A stretch of DNA of 64,000 bases from Tuctoria greenei (taxonomy: Eukaryota; Streptophyta; Magnoliopsida; Poales; Poaceae). The notes under the pieces were generated by a model. It saw nothing but the letters and a program-made list of their open reading frames with translations, had not been told where the DNA came from and searched no databases. Below, piece after piece: positions 9,895 through 22,988 of the stretch; within the stretch, counting starts at the first letter, position 1, and the number at the start of each line of letters is the position of its first letter. The DNA is taken from the NCBI GenBank assembly GCA_036927565.1, contig JAYESD010000009.1:28487601-28551600 (forward strand), in the 5' to 3' direction. Position numbers and translations under genes: made by a program.

Positions 9895-11660
9895 TGTAGG
9901 ATCGAAGAACACGTGAAAAGCTACCAGAGGGGGGTGAATGGTAGATTAAAACTTTTTCAGCGGAAGCAATGAAAACCCCTCGACAGAAAAACGATCTGTT
10001 AAAGAAATCGTGTGTGTGACTAATCTAAACGTGTTTCACCATGACAAAAGTGATATATATCAGATAGAATCAAGTCACGAAGATGACACAACAAGAATCA
10101 CTCAAATACGTCGAGAGAAACTCAAGTTACGATCCAAAGATCAAACAAAGGTCAATCTGTTCTACCCAAGAAAAAACACATGTGCAATACTGCAAAGAAA
10201 CTTGTGTAGATCAAAAACCACAATTCCAATTACGGTGAAATTTTGAAAGATGATAGATAATCAAGTTGTGAAGACAACCTAAAAAGAATCACATCAATTG
10301 GATCTGTAAAACTCGAGTTATGATAAAACCACCGAAGAAAGGTAGTGCTGTGCAGAAACTCGACGAGAAAAACTCGTCTGGAACAAGTCGGACGAACAAG
10401 GCACAAAAGTTCCTTTAAACTACAAATTTGATTCAATAGAACATAAGAGGAACATCCCCCAAAGTTGTCTTCCACGAGCTCTGGCCTCCTTTGCTTATAT
10501 AACCAGCTCGAAAGCCAACTCAACTCAAATCAGGACTCTAATCCTACCCCGTTCACGAATCGAAACTTTCCGTAACTGCTTAGAACTCCTCTATACGCAG
10601 ATAGAAGAAATCTTAAGACTTTGAAACATCTTAGGAGCGTATCCCAAATTCCTAAAACAACTCAAAATTTGTGACCCACAAGAAATCATATCATAACCTA
10701 CTCGATACTTTCCATATCAAGCCATAACCGACTCTGCCGCAATCGAAGTTGTCAACTGATACAATCCGATCCTTCCAACCAGATCTTTCCTCCCATAGCA
10801 CATCTTCAGAACCATGTTGCCACGTCATGCACCGCATGCATACGTGTGAACACCTTCCTTCGACATCCAGTAACCTTCATATGCACTGCCCTTCATTCAA
10901 TCATCCTGCGCGACCTCCTGACCCGCTCAACCACAATTCCTCCTGAATTTTGTTGTTGGAACCACATCTCCTCCCTGAGACTATTCCAAAGGATCCCGTC
11001 ACCAGCCATGTCTTGAACTCAAGCAACACCTGCGCATGAATAAACAACAAATACTTCCGAGCACAAGTCCTCGACTTGACTCACGTTAGTTCCAAAACTA
11101 CAACATCTTACGTGAGCACCTCACATAAGCATGTTGCAAAACCATAGTAAAACAATATCAGCCATATCAACCAAAATGTACCTAAAACTTAGCAAATGAA
11201 TACTAATCAATCTTTCCAAAAATGTAAAGCAAGTTCGAAACATTTCACAGTAAAAGCAGGAACATTGCGATCAAGCTCCGAATCTTGCCAAAGCTAACTG
11301 GAGCTTGAGCCGGGGCTTACCAAAGCTAGTACAACCTAGCGCCGGAGCTTACCAAAGCTAGTACAACCTAGCGTCGGAGCTAGAAAATATGTCGGAGCTA
11401 ACCAACATAAGTCAGACCTAGCAAAACATATCGGATCTTAACAAAGATATGCCAGAGCTAAAGACAAAGCTCACCGGAGCTACCCAAAAACATGTTGGAC
11501 CTTGACAAAACAAGTCAGACCTATTGTCAGACCTTGCAGAAGCTCAGAGCTAGAGTCGGACCTTGCTAAAAAGGGTGTTTTGGCAGAATTTTAGAACTTA
11601 TATCATCAAAGCCAATGCATTCAGTACAAGCCAATGTATTCATCACACATATGTCTCACA
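9895..11660 (-). repeat. 5' LTR of copia A
   Basis: The 1766-bp LTR, TGTAGGATCG...GTCTCACA on plus, is a near-copy of 1557-3345 with scattered substitutions and small indels. It holds the same GGAGCT/CTAGCGCCGGAGCT short repeats at about 11270-11570. The open frames in it are incidental. Confidence 0.9.
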
Positions 11661-11690
11661 CGGGGGAAGTGTCGCATTAACACTTCGACA
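11661..11690 (+). repeat. Gypsy-2 LTR, right 30 bp after copia A
   Basis: The segment CGGGGGAAGTGT...CACTTCGACA continues the gypsy-2 LTR exactly where 1556 left off. The intact inverted copy reads AGGGAAATGTCACAAGAACACTTCGATA at the same place. It ends CGACA, the LTR terminus, and is followed at once by Athila-like LTR sequence, not by the primer site seen at 37695-37713. Confidence 0.75.
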
Positions 11691-11946
11691 CTAGCATATT
11701 AAGTAAATACCTAAGGAGCCGCAACACAAGCCATTCTAAGGCAATGACTAACCTAAACATCGTTGAACCAATGTCGAATTATACCAGATGTTATTCATAT
11801 TAACATGATCATGTCATAACTAATTAGACTATAGTGGGAGTTTAGTGTTTATGATGATAGATTAAGATTTTTATGATATAATCATAAAGACTACTCCTAC
11901 CACATACATGGAATCCACAATCAAACAAGAAATGTTTCATCAAAGT
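11691..11946 (-). repeat. Athila-like LTR, fragment left of copia B
   Basis: These 256 bp match, inverted, about 36690-36950 in the right-hand Athila-like LTR, including CTAGCATA(T/C)TAAGTAAATACC and the stretch with CATGATCATGTCATAACTAATTAGACTATAG. The LTR terminus (about 460 bp corresponding to 36960-37417) is missing. Copia B interrupts it at 11947, and it resumes at 25246. No gene. Confidence 0.8.
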
Positions 11947-13540
11947 TGAAAGTTGCCTAGAGGGGGTGAATAGGCGGACAACCTGAATTTTAACTTAATA
12001 AAAATTAATCAGTAGACTGAGTACGGACTAGTCCGGTCAGGGTAAAGAAACTGACAAAAAGAGAGATTTTTATGTGATTCTAAGAGATCAACTTGATGAA
12101 ATATAAAGTATATTAACATAACAATCTAGTAATGAAGATACACGAAGATAAAACAACTAGATCGAGGCGAATCGCAAGATTAAGATGAAGAACATTTGGA
12201 ACCCTAACTTGATCTAGCGAAGAACGAGAAAGGTAAATGAAGGGCACAAGACACAAGATTTATCTTGTGGTTCAACTTCAAAAAGAAGCCTACATCCACA
12301 TTGAGGAGCCCACAGAGGGTCGGGTTTTGCTCAACCCTTTCCTCACCTAGCCACCACAAAGGCCAGCTATTTCTTTTAGTAAATCACGGGGTAATCACCA
12401 AATTTAGAGATTGACACCCACACAAACTCAAATCAACAAATCAAATTGAGAGAATCAACCAAGAGCTCAAAGTCAAGCAAACCCTTCTCTCTTCTCTTCC
12501 AAAACTCACAAATCCTCAAGAATCCCTCTTAGGACTCCAAGAATGATTGAGAGAGGGCTAGACAGGATCTAGGATGGCTTTGGTGGCGCTAGGGTTCGAG
12601 AGTTGCCCTTTGAGGGTCTGGAGATCCCTTTTTATAGCAGTCCCGGCAAATAGCCATTGCCACAAAAAAAAGTGCGGACTAGTCCTGCCTTTCACCCTGG
12701 ACTAGTCCGCCCTGTGGGAACCAGTGATGTCACCTGTGACCAACCACAAAGTCCCCGGCCACCTTTTGAATTCAAACACTCACAACACCACAGACTAGTA
12801 CATCCTAGAACTGACTAGTCCGATCTCACACACAACCTTTTGCTCCGAATGAGAGCAGACAAGTCTGGTCCACTGGACTAGTCCAGCTCCTAAGGGCTGA
12901 CAAGTCCAGCCATCCATGACTTAGTCCCAGCAACCACCTCCACGTCCAATACGAACTAGTCTAAATCAAAACGTACTGGTCCGATCTCACACAAAAACTT
13001 CTTTTCTAGTCAGACACGAACTAGTCTGATTCAGCGGACAGTCCGCCCCCCCCAGGACACACTAGTCCGGTCCTTCAGACTTAGTCCTAGAAGGACTCAG
13101 ACGCACTCACCGCGGACTAGTCCGTCCCCAAACGAACAAGTCTGCACTTACACGGAAACTCTTGGTCCGCCTAACATCGGATCAGTCCGATATGGTCGGA
13201 CTAGTTTGGCCTTCCAGCCCAGACAAGTCTGGCTCTGTCCTTAGGGCTGCCTCAACTCTTCTATCAATCTAATCTAACTTGGACTATGAGCTCTTAGGAG
13301 ATTCTCAACACTTTGACACATTGAACACACTCAATCTATGTGGCTAAACTCGACACAAAAAAATTTTAAACCTAAATTATACTCTTCGGGTTTTTCGCCA
13401 TTTTTCCTCTTTTCCTTTTTGAGTGTATCCAACATCATCCTTTTTTAATCACCTGTACTTACACTTGTAATTCTCATTAACCCCTTAAGTGTTGTCATTA
13501 ATCATTAAAAGCCATGAGGATTAGCGTCGATGCACTTTCA
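11947..13540 (-). repeat. 3' LTR of copia B
   Basis: This 1594-bp LTR shows many decayed copies of the palindromic motif CGGACTAGTCCG (12020-13230). It also shows a conserved TTTTTATAGCAG TATA-like site near 12630 and the CTGTACTTACACTTGTAAT block near 13450. It ends GATGCACTTTCA before the purine tract. Confidence 0.9.
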
Positions 13541-14026
13541 ATCTCCCCCTTTTTGGTGATTTGATAACAACACATTGAGGTTTTTGATAAAAATATAATT
13601 GAGTTGGTTTTCATAATGCACAAGTGTATAAAGAGCTCCCCCTAAATATGTGCATGATTAAGTTTGATGCACAAGAATGATGTCTATGGGATATTTATAC
13701 ATTTGTGTGCTATGGTGGGGTGCCAACGTGTGATTGAAGTGTTCAGATGTTATAAGTGGAATGAAGCATGTATCTCAAGTTGAATTAAGCATCATCACAC
13801 ATATTGAACTAGAATGATATTCAATAAGATCAATATAAAGTAGGATAGCATAGCATAAAAGTCATTTCAATCCGAATATAAGAATGTTGCAATGTAACGA
13901 CATTACAACCCAAAATTTTAAAATAATACATAGTCCATGGATCTAGGTACTCCCCCTCAATCTCTCCCCCTTTGGCATCAAGAAACCAAAAAGGAAAAAG
14001 ATTAAGGGAGAAGAGAGAGCCTATGT
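13541..14026 (-). other. Copia B polypurine tract and 3' untranslated region
   Basis: The polypurine tract (ATCTCCCCCTTTTT on plus, 13541-13554) directly adjoins the 3' LTR. The rest is noncoding spacer, equivalent to 55206-55670 in copia C. It shares with it a CTCCCCCTAA purine stretch and TCTCCCCCTTTGGCATCAAG just downstream of the extra ORF stop. Nothing else is seen. Confidence 0.65.
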
Positions 14027-15252
14027 CTACTCGTCGTCGCTCTCGCTCTCCTCACCACGGTCTTGGTCGTTTTGGGTCTCCTCATCATCTTTTTCTTTGA
14101 CATTGTCGTCTTTGTCTTCCTCTCCAACCTCCTCAACAGCGGGAGCGACACTAGAAGGGCCACCTCCACCACTAAAGAGAGTAGACTCTGCCTTCGATAG
14201 CTCCAAAAAAAGGTGTTATGGATTCATCATTGGGGGCCTCCGGTGACATGGGAATGTCTGCCTTCTCACAAAGCTTTCTCAAGTACTTGTCTTGCTTCTT
14301 GGCCATCTTCTAAGTTTTGACTTCAACTTTGCAGAAAGAAGTGAATATGGACTTCAGGAACTTGAGAATTGCACTGGAAGTGTTGCCGGAGGAGGAAGAG
14401 GCAGAAGTGGGAGGAGGAGGAGGCACAAAAGAGGTACCCCTCCTCAAGGTTCCGCCAATCTTTGGCGCAGGAGGAGGAATTTGAGGACAGAGTTATCTAT
14501 GATTGGCATCCTTTACAAACTCCGACCCCGAGACTTTCTCTATCAAGCACATGATGAAGGGAGCATATCCACACAAGCGGTTGGGAGTGTGGGTATGTTG
14601 AAGATATCATTGTAGATATAGTCAAAGACATTGAATTTCTCATATTCAATAATCAATTTCATCAAGTGCCTCAAGTTTCCTTGGATCATGCTGCGTCCCC
14701 ATCCTTAGGTGCTAGAGTCTTTCTCAAAATACGATTGAGCACACTAAAGAAGGGGAGAACAATCTTGGTTGTGGGGGATTGTAGAAACCAACCTCGTACA
14801 TGAACTCCATCTCCCCCAAATCCATAGCCTTGAGATTGTGAATGATCAAATCATAGCTTATGAACTCCTCAAGAGCAATGATCCTCGCAAACTCATCATA
14901 TAGGACAGGTATCGGACTCCGTCGGTCAACAAGTGATACTCCTATCTTCATAGGTGGAGAAATAGTATGTGGTGTAAAACTGGGCCACCACCTCCGTGTT
15001 CCAGTTGTACTTGAACCCAAGCAACTCCTTGAGTCCATGGTGCTCAACAGCCTGAATCACTGCATTGAAAACTCGATGGTTCTTCTCCATATATGCCCAA
15101 TCTCGCTCATGCTTCTTCTTTGACCTTTCCTCACTCATGCAAGCTAGCTCCGCTGCAATGGCCGCCTGCTCCACATCTCTTTGACGATAGCATTCTTGAC
15201 GAGCCGCCTCCTTTTCCGGATTGGATAGAGAATAGTTGTCATGCTGAGGCAT
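14027..15252 (-). pseudogene. Copia B extra ORF after pol (env-like position), degenerate
   Basis: Minus-strand frames match the better-preserved extra ORF of copia C. The 15252-14926 frame carries ERDWAYMEKNHRVFNAVIQA, then LGFKYNWNTEVVAQFYTT. The 15047-14724 frame carries ISYDLIIHNLKAMDL and LFSPSLVCSIVF. The C-terminal end (about 14160-14027) is very acidic and finishes ESDDE before a TAG. Several frameshifts separate these pieces. The ORF occupies the place of an envelope gene, but I see no transmembrane or glycoprotein features; its function is unknown to me. Confidence 0.7.
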
Positions 15253-16219
15253 GCTGAAATGATGATAACAATAGGATATAAGATGAGAACAAGAAAGATA
15301 TTGTGGTAGAAGTGTAGTAAATTCGCTAAGTTAGGAGTTAACCCTAGGTTAGGTCGGACTTGTCCGGTCCCTGGCCGGACTAGCCCGGACCATCCAGTGT
15401 TAAACCCTAAGTCTGTACCACCCAATGTTAAACCATAACTAACCAATTTTTATACAAATCTCGATAATAGGGCGCAATATTGCAAATAAAGGATCATAAA
15501 GGATGCATGAACCAATAGGGATCCTAGGTTATGGAATAAACAACCTAGAATCAAAGGATTTAAGGAGATTAGGTTCTGCTGAAAAACTCACCTTGAGGGT
15601 TCAAATCCGAGCAAAACACCGGATTAGAGAGCAGAGAGGTCCGAGGATTGACTTCTCAAGGCCAAGAGTTGATTTGACATATCCTTCGAAGATTTGGTGG
15701 AGAACCTCAAAAATCACCAATGGGGGCATTTTTGAAGAGAGAGGCACGTGTTTGAGGTTTTTGGGAGAGTGAAGAGTCGGGCCCGAAGCTTGGGGTTTAA
15801 GTCCCCAAAAGTTCAGACTAGTCCGCTGGGGATACCGAACATGTCCGGGCGCCAGACAAGGTCCGAACTAATCTGGAAGTCCGGACAAGTCCGGTGACAG
15901 GCCAGACTAGTCCGGTTTGGACTTGTGTGAGCCTGGCCGGACTCGTCCAGGAGGGCGGACTAGTCCGGTCCTAGACAACAAATTCTCATATATATTGAGA
16001 GGTTTGCAGGAATGATCCATATGGAGTAAGTTTTAACAAATATTCTCAATGAATATGGTCAGAAAAGCACACAAACAATTATACAATGACCATGATTCAA
16101 GGAGACAATAATCAAAAATAATTTGATAGAAAATTGAGGAAGACAAGTTTTCGAAAGCATGCATAATTTTGAAGAAAGAAAGAACTAACAATCAGATGTG
16201 CAACATCTCAAGCCACATT
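15253..16219 (-). other. Spacer between copia B pol and extra ORF, with CGGACTAGTCCG motifs
   Basis: No gene is seen. Two clusters of GGACTAGTCC-like palindromes lie at 15350-15400 and 15810-15980, as in the matching spacer of copia C (57625-57665 and 58065-58175). The motif is otherwise concentrated in the LTRs, so the spacer may carry LTR-like control sites for the extra ORF (inference). Confidence 0.6.
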
Positions 16220-19200
16220 TCAAGAATCAAGGATATTTAGCTCATTCCTAAGTTCAGAAAAGCGTTTTTCATCTAGTGGCTTGGTGAAGATATTGGCTAG
16301 TTGTTTTTTGGTTCTCACATGTGAAATGACAATATCCCCTTTCATTGAATGATCTCTCAAGAAATGGTGTCGGATGTCAATGTGTTTGGTTCTAAAGTGT
16401 TCAACGGGGTTATGGGCAATCTTAATAGCACTCTCATTGTTGCATAGGAGTGGAATATGGTTCATATTGAGACCATAATCTCTTAGAGTTTGTCGCATCC
16501 AAATAAGTTGTGCACAACAACTTTCGGCTGCGACATACTCTGCTTCGGCTTTGGCTAGGGCAATGCAATTTTGTTTCTTGGATGACCATGATACTAGGGA
16601 CCTACCCAAGAATTGTCAAGTCTCGGAGGTACTTTTCCTATCCACTTTGCATCCAGCATAATCTGCATCGAAGTATCCAATGAGATTGAACTTGGACCCT
16701 TTGGGATACCACAACCCTAGGTTAGGTGTATGAACTAAATAGCGCAAGATTATCTTTACGATTGTCAAGTGACACTCCCTTAGGAGCGGCTCGAAAGCTT
16801 ACACACATGCATACACTTAACATAATATTGGGCCTAGATGTACAAAGGTAAAGAAGAGATCCAATCATAGAACGATATACCTTTTGATCGACGCTAGGGC
16901 TGTCTTGGTTGAGGTCAAGATGTCCGTTTGTCGCCATTGGTGCCTTGATGGGCTTGGCCTTCTCCATATCAAACTTTTTAAGTATATCTTGGGTGTACTT
17001 GGTTTGACATAAGGTGCCTTACTTGAGTTGTTTCACTTGGAAACCTAGAAAGAACCTCAATTCTCCCATCATCGACATCTCGAATCTCTCCGTCATGATT
17101 ATGCTAAACTCTTCACAAAAAGAATGGTTAGTAGAACCAAATATTATGTCGTGGACATAGATTTGGCATACAAATAAATCATCATCCATGTTCTTAGTAA
17201 AGAGAGTATAGTAGGCTTTCCTATCTTAAAATCATTGTCAATGAGAAAATCTCTAAGACACTCATACCAAGCTCTAGGAGCTTGTTTGAAGCTGTAGAGA
17301 GCCTTATGAAGCTTAAAAACATGGTCAGGATACTTATCGTCCTCAAAGCTGGGTGGTTGCTCTACATATACATTGTCCTTGATCGGGCCGTTGAGGAAGG
17401 CGCTTTTCACATCCATTTTATATAACTTGAAATCGTTGTGAGTAGCATAGGCCAATAATATGCGAATAGATTCAAGCCTAGCTACAGTAGTTTAAGTTTC
17501 AACAAAAACCAAACCTTTCACTTGAGAGTACACTCTGGCCACGAGTCTAGCTTTGTTTCTTGTTACCACGCCATGCTCATCTTGCTTGTTGCAGAAGACC
17601 CACTTGGTTCCTACAACATTGGCATTAGGTCCTGTCACGAGCTCCCATACTTTGTTATTCTTGAATTTATTGAGCTCCTCTTGCATGGATATCACCCAAT
17701 CCGAATCTCGTAGGGCATCTTCAACCTTAAATGGCTCCAAAGAAGACAAAGGAATAGTGAGAACAAAAATTGGCCATACAGGAGCGAGTCATTACCCCTT
17801 GAAGATGTCTCCAAGTATGTTGTCAGTGGGATGATCCCTTTGAACACATTGACAGACTCTTGGGTGTGGTACACTTGGTCTTGAGTCAACTTCTTCATCT
17901 CCCTTATCTTCATAGTCTCCCCGTTGAACATTGCCATCATTTTGATCTTCATTTTCTTGATCATGGTGATCTTGATCTTGTTGTTGATTTTGGGGTTCTT
18001 GGACTTGATCTTGTGCTTGGGGCACCTCTTGTGATGAGAATGGATCACTTGGGACTTGTTGCTCTTGAGGTCTTATATCGCCAAGTGTCATCCTTCTCAA
18101 TGCCATAATGGTGCCTCTTCTTCATCTATCACACATTGATCAACTTGCTCCACTTGGGAGTCATTAGTTTCATCAAACACCACGTCACGTGTGATTTCAA
18201 CACAACCGGAGGTTTGTTGAAGACACGATAGGCGTAGGTGTTTGAATCATAACCAAGCAAGAAACCTTCATCGGATTTCAAAGCGAACTTTAAAATTTGA
18301 GGCTTCTTGTTAAGAATGTAACATTTGCTGCCAAAGACTCTAAAGTAGGAGATGTTTAGTTTGTTACCCGTTAGAAGTTCATATGGAGTCTTCTTCAATA
18401 GGCGATGGAGGTAGAGGCGTTTTGTGGCATGGCAAGCAGTGTTGACTGCTTCTGCTCAAGACCGATCGGAAGTCTTGTACTCATCAAGCATGGTCCTTCA
18501 CATCTCTATTAGAGTTTGGTTCTTCCTTTTGGTCATCCCATTTTTGTTCGGGTGAGTAGGGTGCCAAAAACTCATGCTTGATGCCCTCCTCGTCCAAGTA
18601 CTCTTCAACTTTGGTGTTCTTGAATTCGGTGCCATTGTCGCTTCTTATCTTCTTGATTCTCAAGGAGAACTCATTTTGAGCTCTCCTCAAGAAACACTTG
18701 AGGAAACCTTGTGTTTCACCTTTGTCATGCAAAAAAACACCCAAGTGAAGTGGGAAAAGTCATCAACAATAACTAAACCATATTTGTTACCGTGAATGCT
18801 TATGTAAGCAATGAGACTGAAGAGGTCCATGTGCAGGATTTCCAATGGTCTTGTTGTTGTCATCACATTCTTGGCGGGATGAGCTGCTCTGAATTGTTTC
18901 CTTGCTTGGCACGTGCTACAAGGCCTATATTTCTCAAAGATAAAATTCTTAAGACCTTGGACGTGATTGCCTTTTAGAAGTTTGTGAAGATTCCTCAAAC
19001 CAATATGGGCTAGCCTATGGTGCCACAACCACCCCATGTTGGTCTTTCCAATCAAGCATGTGTCAATTTGAGTTTTATCCTCGATGAAGTCCACGATATA
19101 AAGCTTTCCCTTGTGCACACCTTTGAAGGCAATTGATTTATCAACTCTTCTAGTGACAATAACACCCTCATTAGTAAACAAGCAATTATACCCTTTTTCA

Positions 19201-19421
19201 CATAATTGAGAAATGGATAAGAGATTATAATCTAGAGACTGAACACGCATGACTTGTGAAATGGTGTGTTGTGGAGAAATAGAGATTTTACCCATACCTA
19301 GTACCTTGCCTTGACTATTGTCGCCAAAGTAGATACCTTGACTTGGGTCTTCATTTTCTTCATACCCCACAAACATTCTTCTCACTCCGTTCATGTGATT
19401 GGTGCATCCACTATCTAGCAC
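16220..19421 (-). pseudogene. Copia B pol (protease, integrase, RT, RNase H), heavily broken
   Basis: Reading on the minus strand: protease site LDSGCTNHM at the start (19421), GAG-pre-integrase WHHRLAHIGL, integrase zinc cysteines CSTCQ, first Asp in HMDLFS, second Asp in RSDNGTEF (18744-18484). The RT begins near 17749 (WVISMQEEL) and continues 17455-17144. RNase H pieces lie at 16967-16722 and 16609-16220, ending FTKPLDEKRF and LNILDS. At least seven frame breaks occur. The RT active site reads YVHD, not YVDD (about 17150), losing a catalytic Asp. Integrase also lacks a clean NGVVERKN segment (PEQKWDDQKEE instead). Confidence 0.85.
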
Positions 19422-21647
19422 CCATTTTGAACCGCTGGAGGAGTAAGCCTACAAAAGAGATTTAGGCTTTGGTTTTAGGTACCCAAACTTGGTTTGGTCC
19501 TTTGAGGTTAGTGATGAGGCATTTGGGCACCAACACACAAGAGTTTGGGCTCTTGCGGTGTGGCACAACATATTAGCATAGGTATAACCAAATTTGCTTC
19601 TCATTAGCACATAAGATGCATCAAAGTCATGAAACATGGTTAAGTTGACAGTATTAGGATTTTGAGCATCTTTGTCAAATTTCAGTATTTCAAGAGAAGC
19701 AGATGCATGACATTCATTCTTGGCTTGAAATGAGCCTTCCTTGACAAACTCAATTTGCATCTTGTTATTCTTGGGAATTCTAGAATTTTGCTTTCCTCCC
19801 CTTGAATAGCCAAGACCATCTTTGATCAAGGGAGATGTTGTAATCAAGTATGCACTACGTGCAGACTTTATCTTCTCCTTGTCAAATATGCCACCCTTAG
19901 ATGTGCTCTTGCTCTTTGCCATGTCAAGCTCATTTTTGAAATTGAGTACAAGGTTAGCACATTTGCAAGTTTTAGTGTCCAATTTCACATTAGGCAAGTT
20001 TGAGCTTGTTGAGGATAAGAAGGAACACTTGACTTGAGAGTTATGAATTGTGCCTCAAGACTTTTGTGGGCTTTGTTCAAGCTCACAAGTTCGTCTTGGA
20101 GCACAACATTCGAAATCTTGAGGCATGAGGAAACCTACTTGCATTTTGCAAGTTTAAGTTAAAGTGCCTTGTTCTTTTCTCTCTCAAGCTCAAGGAGCTT
20201 CTCAAGGTCAAGTTTCTTGTGCCTTTCTTGGACAGGCAAATCATATTGTTCCTCGAGAAGTTATTCCTTATCTAAGATTTCATCATAGAGATTTCTCATT
20301 TTAATTATAGCACTTTGACTTAAGCCTTCAAACATGTACTCATTCTCAATAGCACTATCAAACTTCTAATCTTTAATAGAACGCGAGGAGAGTTTAGATT
20401 TCACCTTTCGTTTTCCCTCCTTGGCCATGAGACATGTGTGGCTTGAGCTTTTCCACTCTCCCTTGTTTGGCAAGAGAGTCTTCTTCATCGTTGGCTTCTT
20501 GATGGCGACGTTTGCCACTCCCGTCTCATCTTCAAAGGAAGACTCATCATTGGAGTCCCACTCCTTGCCAACATGAGCGTGCCCATGTGATTTCTTCTTC
20601 TTGAACATCTTCCCCTCGTGAGGCTTCTCATCCTTGTTCTTCTTCTTCTTCTTCTTGTCATCTTCCTTTTCGTATGGGCAAATCACAATGAAGTGCCCAT
20701 ACTCACCACACGTGTAGCATGCCCTCCTTGGTCTTGACTTGCTCTTGTCCTTGCCCTTGCTCTCATAGTTTGACCCTCTTCTTTTCTTCATCAATCTTTT
20801 GAATCTTTTGATGAATAAGGCCAATTCCTCATCGTCCATATCGGTGCTCTCTTCTTCTTCTTCACTTTCATCATCGTTGCTTGAAGCTTGCACTTCTTTG
20901 CCTTTGGACATTGGGTGAGGCTTTGAGAGCAATGCCTTTCTTATTAGATGATTTGACCTTGGCAAGGTCATTGACATGGTGTGCTTCCATATCCATCATA
21001 TTGTGGTTGATGATCTCGCCAAGCACCTCATCCGGAGTAATCTTGTTAAAGTTTGGACTCTCACACATGAGTGTGCAAAGTTTCACATTGCGAGGCATGA
21101 AAGCTCTTATCATCATCTTGACCACCTCATGGTTCGTCCACTTCTTGCATCCGTACGCCCGACTCCTATTGATGAGGGTCTTGAGTCGGTTGTACATCTC
21201 TTGAGGGGTCTCGCCTTCTTCCATGGCAAATCTTCCAAGCTCCCCCTCGATCATCTCAATCTTGGCCTCCCTCGCGGAACAATTGCCTTCATGTGCAATC
21301 TTGATCACGTCCCAAATCTTTTTGGCTTCCTCTAACCCATCCAATTTTTTGAATTCTTCTTGGTTCAAGGATGAGTTGAGCACGGCCGCCGCTTGAGCAT
21401 TGTGGTGAATTAGTTGTTCTTGCTCCGGGGTCAGCTCTTCGTCGTCCACGGGGATATCTACACCTGTGCAGATAACATGCCAAAGTGTAGGATTAAGAGA
21501 AACAAGATGCAACTTCATGTTGTGTTTCCAAATAGTATAGTTAGTCCCATCAAAGTGTGGAGCTTTGCCCATTGGAATAGAAAGACGGTTGGAATGTGAA
21601 TTTAGGCGCTCATAGTTAAAAAGGATATCGCGTGTAGTCCTCTTCAT
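19422..21647 (-). pseudogene. Copia B gag
   Basis: The gag region opens with MGKAPHFDGTNYTIWKHNM (the Met near 21570 is the likelier start; the frame reaches 21647). It has a UBN2-type core with LGRFAMEEGETPQEMYNRLK, then after a frameshift near 20900 an acidic stretch and the zinc knuckle CYTCGEYGHFIVIC (C-x2-C-x4-H-x4-C, near 20690). A Lys-rich tail follows. The 20365-19998 part is stop-rich coiled-coil sequence, and 19997-19449 is a further gag C-terminal frame leading to protease. This is the particle structural protein, now inactive. Confidence 0.8.
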
Positions 21648-21960
21648 TCTTCTTTGAGCTTCTTCTCCTTCTCAAGCCTTCTCCTCCTCTTGGCCTCATC
21701 TCTTGCCTTTTGAAGAAGATCCGCAAGGCGCTTCACTTCTTCATATTCATCTTAGGTTTCACCATCAAAAGGAGGAGGCTTTGGCTTGCCCTTGGTGGTG
21801 TCACCGGTCTTGTCGCACAAAGGATTGGATCCTTGTTCACCGCTGCCGCTGTTCTCATCGATGCTAGTGGTGTCGATGATCGACATCTCCTTCTCACCAT
21901 TTCCCCCCATCTTCTCTCCTAGTGGTTAAGCTTTTTGGAGACTTAGGCTCTGATACCAAT
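21648..21960 (-). other. Copia B 5' leader and iMet primer-binding site
   Basis: The primer-binding site is at 21945-21960; the minus strand reads ATTGGTATCAGAGCC next to the 5' LTR. The remaining leader is short, GA-rich on the minus strand, and holds no gene that I recognise. Confidence 0.75.
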
Positions 21961-22988
21961 TGAAAGTTGCCCAAAGAGGGGGGTCAATAGGCGGATAACC
22001 TGAAATTTAACTTAACAAAACTAATCAGTAGACAGAGTACGGACTAGTCCGGCCTGGGGGTGGGCTAGTCCAGTCAGGGTAAAGAAACGTACGAAAGGTG
22101 AGATTTTTATGCGATTCTAAGAGATCAACTTGATGAAATGTAAAGTATATTAACCTAACAATCTAGTAATGAAGATGCACGAAGATAAAACAACTAGATT
22201 GAGGTGAATTGCAAGATTAAGATGAAGAACGTGTGGAACCCTAACTGATCTAGTGAAGAACAAGAAAGGTAAATCGAGGGCACAAGACACAATATTTATC
22301 GCATGGTTCAGCTTCACAAAGAATCCTACATTCACGTTGAGGAGTCCACGAAGGCCGGATTTTGCTCAACCCTTTCCTCACCTAGCCACCGCAAAGGTCG
22401 GGTGGTTCTTTCACTAAATCACGAGGTAATCACCAAATTCATAGGGCAACTCACAAGCTGAGGATCCCAGAAGATTACAACTCAAAAATATGAGAGATCA
22501 ACACCCACACGAACTCAAATCAGTGAATCAAATCGAGAGAATCAACCAAGAGCTCAAAGCCAAGCAAACCCTTCTCTCTTCTCTTCCAAAACTCAGAAAT
22601 CCTCAAAAATCACTCTTAGGACTCCAACAATGGTTGAGAGAGGGCTAGGAAGACTCTAGGATGGATTTGGTGGCACTAGGGTTCGAGAGTTGCCCTTTGA
22701 GGGCTGGGGAATCCCTTTTTATAGGAGTCCTGGCAAATAGTCGTTGCCATCAGAAAAAGTGCGGACTAGTCCGGCCTTTGACCTCGAAATAGTATGGCTT
22801 GTGGGGACTAGTGATGTGACCCTTGACCAACCACAAAGTCCCCCACCACCTTTCAAATTCAAATGGACACAACACCACATACAAGTCCGTCCTAGAACGG
22901 ACTAGTCCGATCTCACACAGAACCTTTTGCTCCGAATGAGAGTGGACAAGTCTGGCCCCTGGGGCGGACAAGTCCGACCATCCAGGAC
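21961..22988 (-). repeat. 5' LTR of copia B, part next to primer site
   Basis: The LTR starts TGAAAGTTGCCC and matches 11947 onward. It is interrupted after CATCCAGGAC (22988) by a solo LTR and resumes at 24648 with TTAGTCCC. The interruption is flanked by AGGAC on both sides. Confidence 0.85.

Larger units (their letters stand above)
1557..11660 (-). mobile_element. Copia A: complete, decayed SIRE-like Ty1/copia element
   Basis: Two LTRs (1557-3345 and 9895-11660) enclose gag, protease, integrase, reverse transcriptase and RNase H in copia order on the minus strand. The primer site is complementary to initiator Met tRNA (9882-9892) and a purine tract adjoins the 3' LTR (3346-3357). The likely 5-bp target duplication is CAGGG (1552-1556) against CGGGG (11661-11665), one mismatch. 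Removing the element rejoins the gypsy-2 LTR: sequence on both sides matches the uninterrupted copy at 37.7-38.3 kb. By hand count the LTRs differ by about 5-6% over their first 195 bp, so the insertion is not recent. Confidence 0.9.
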
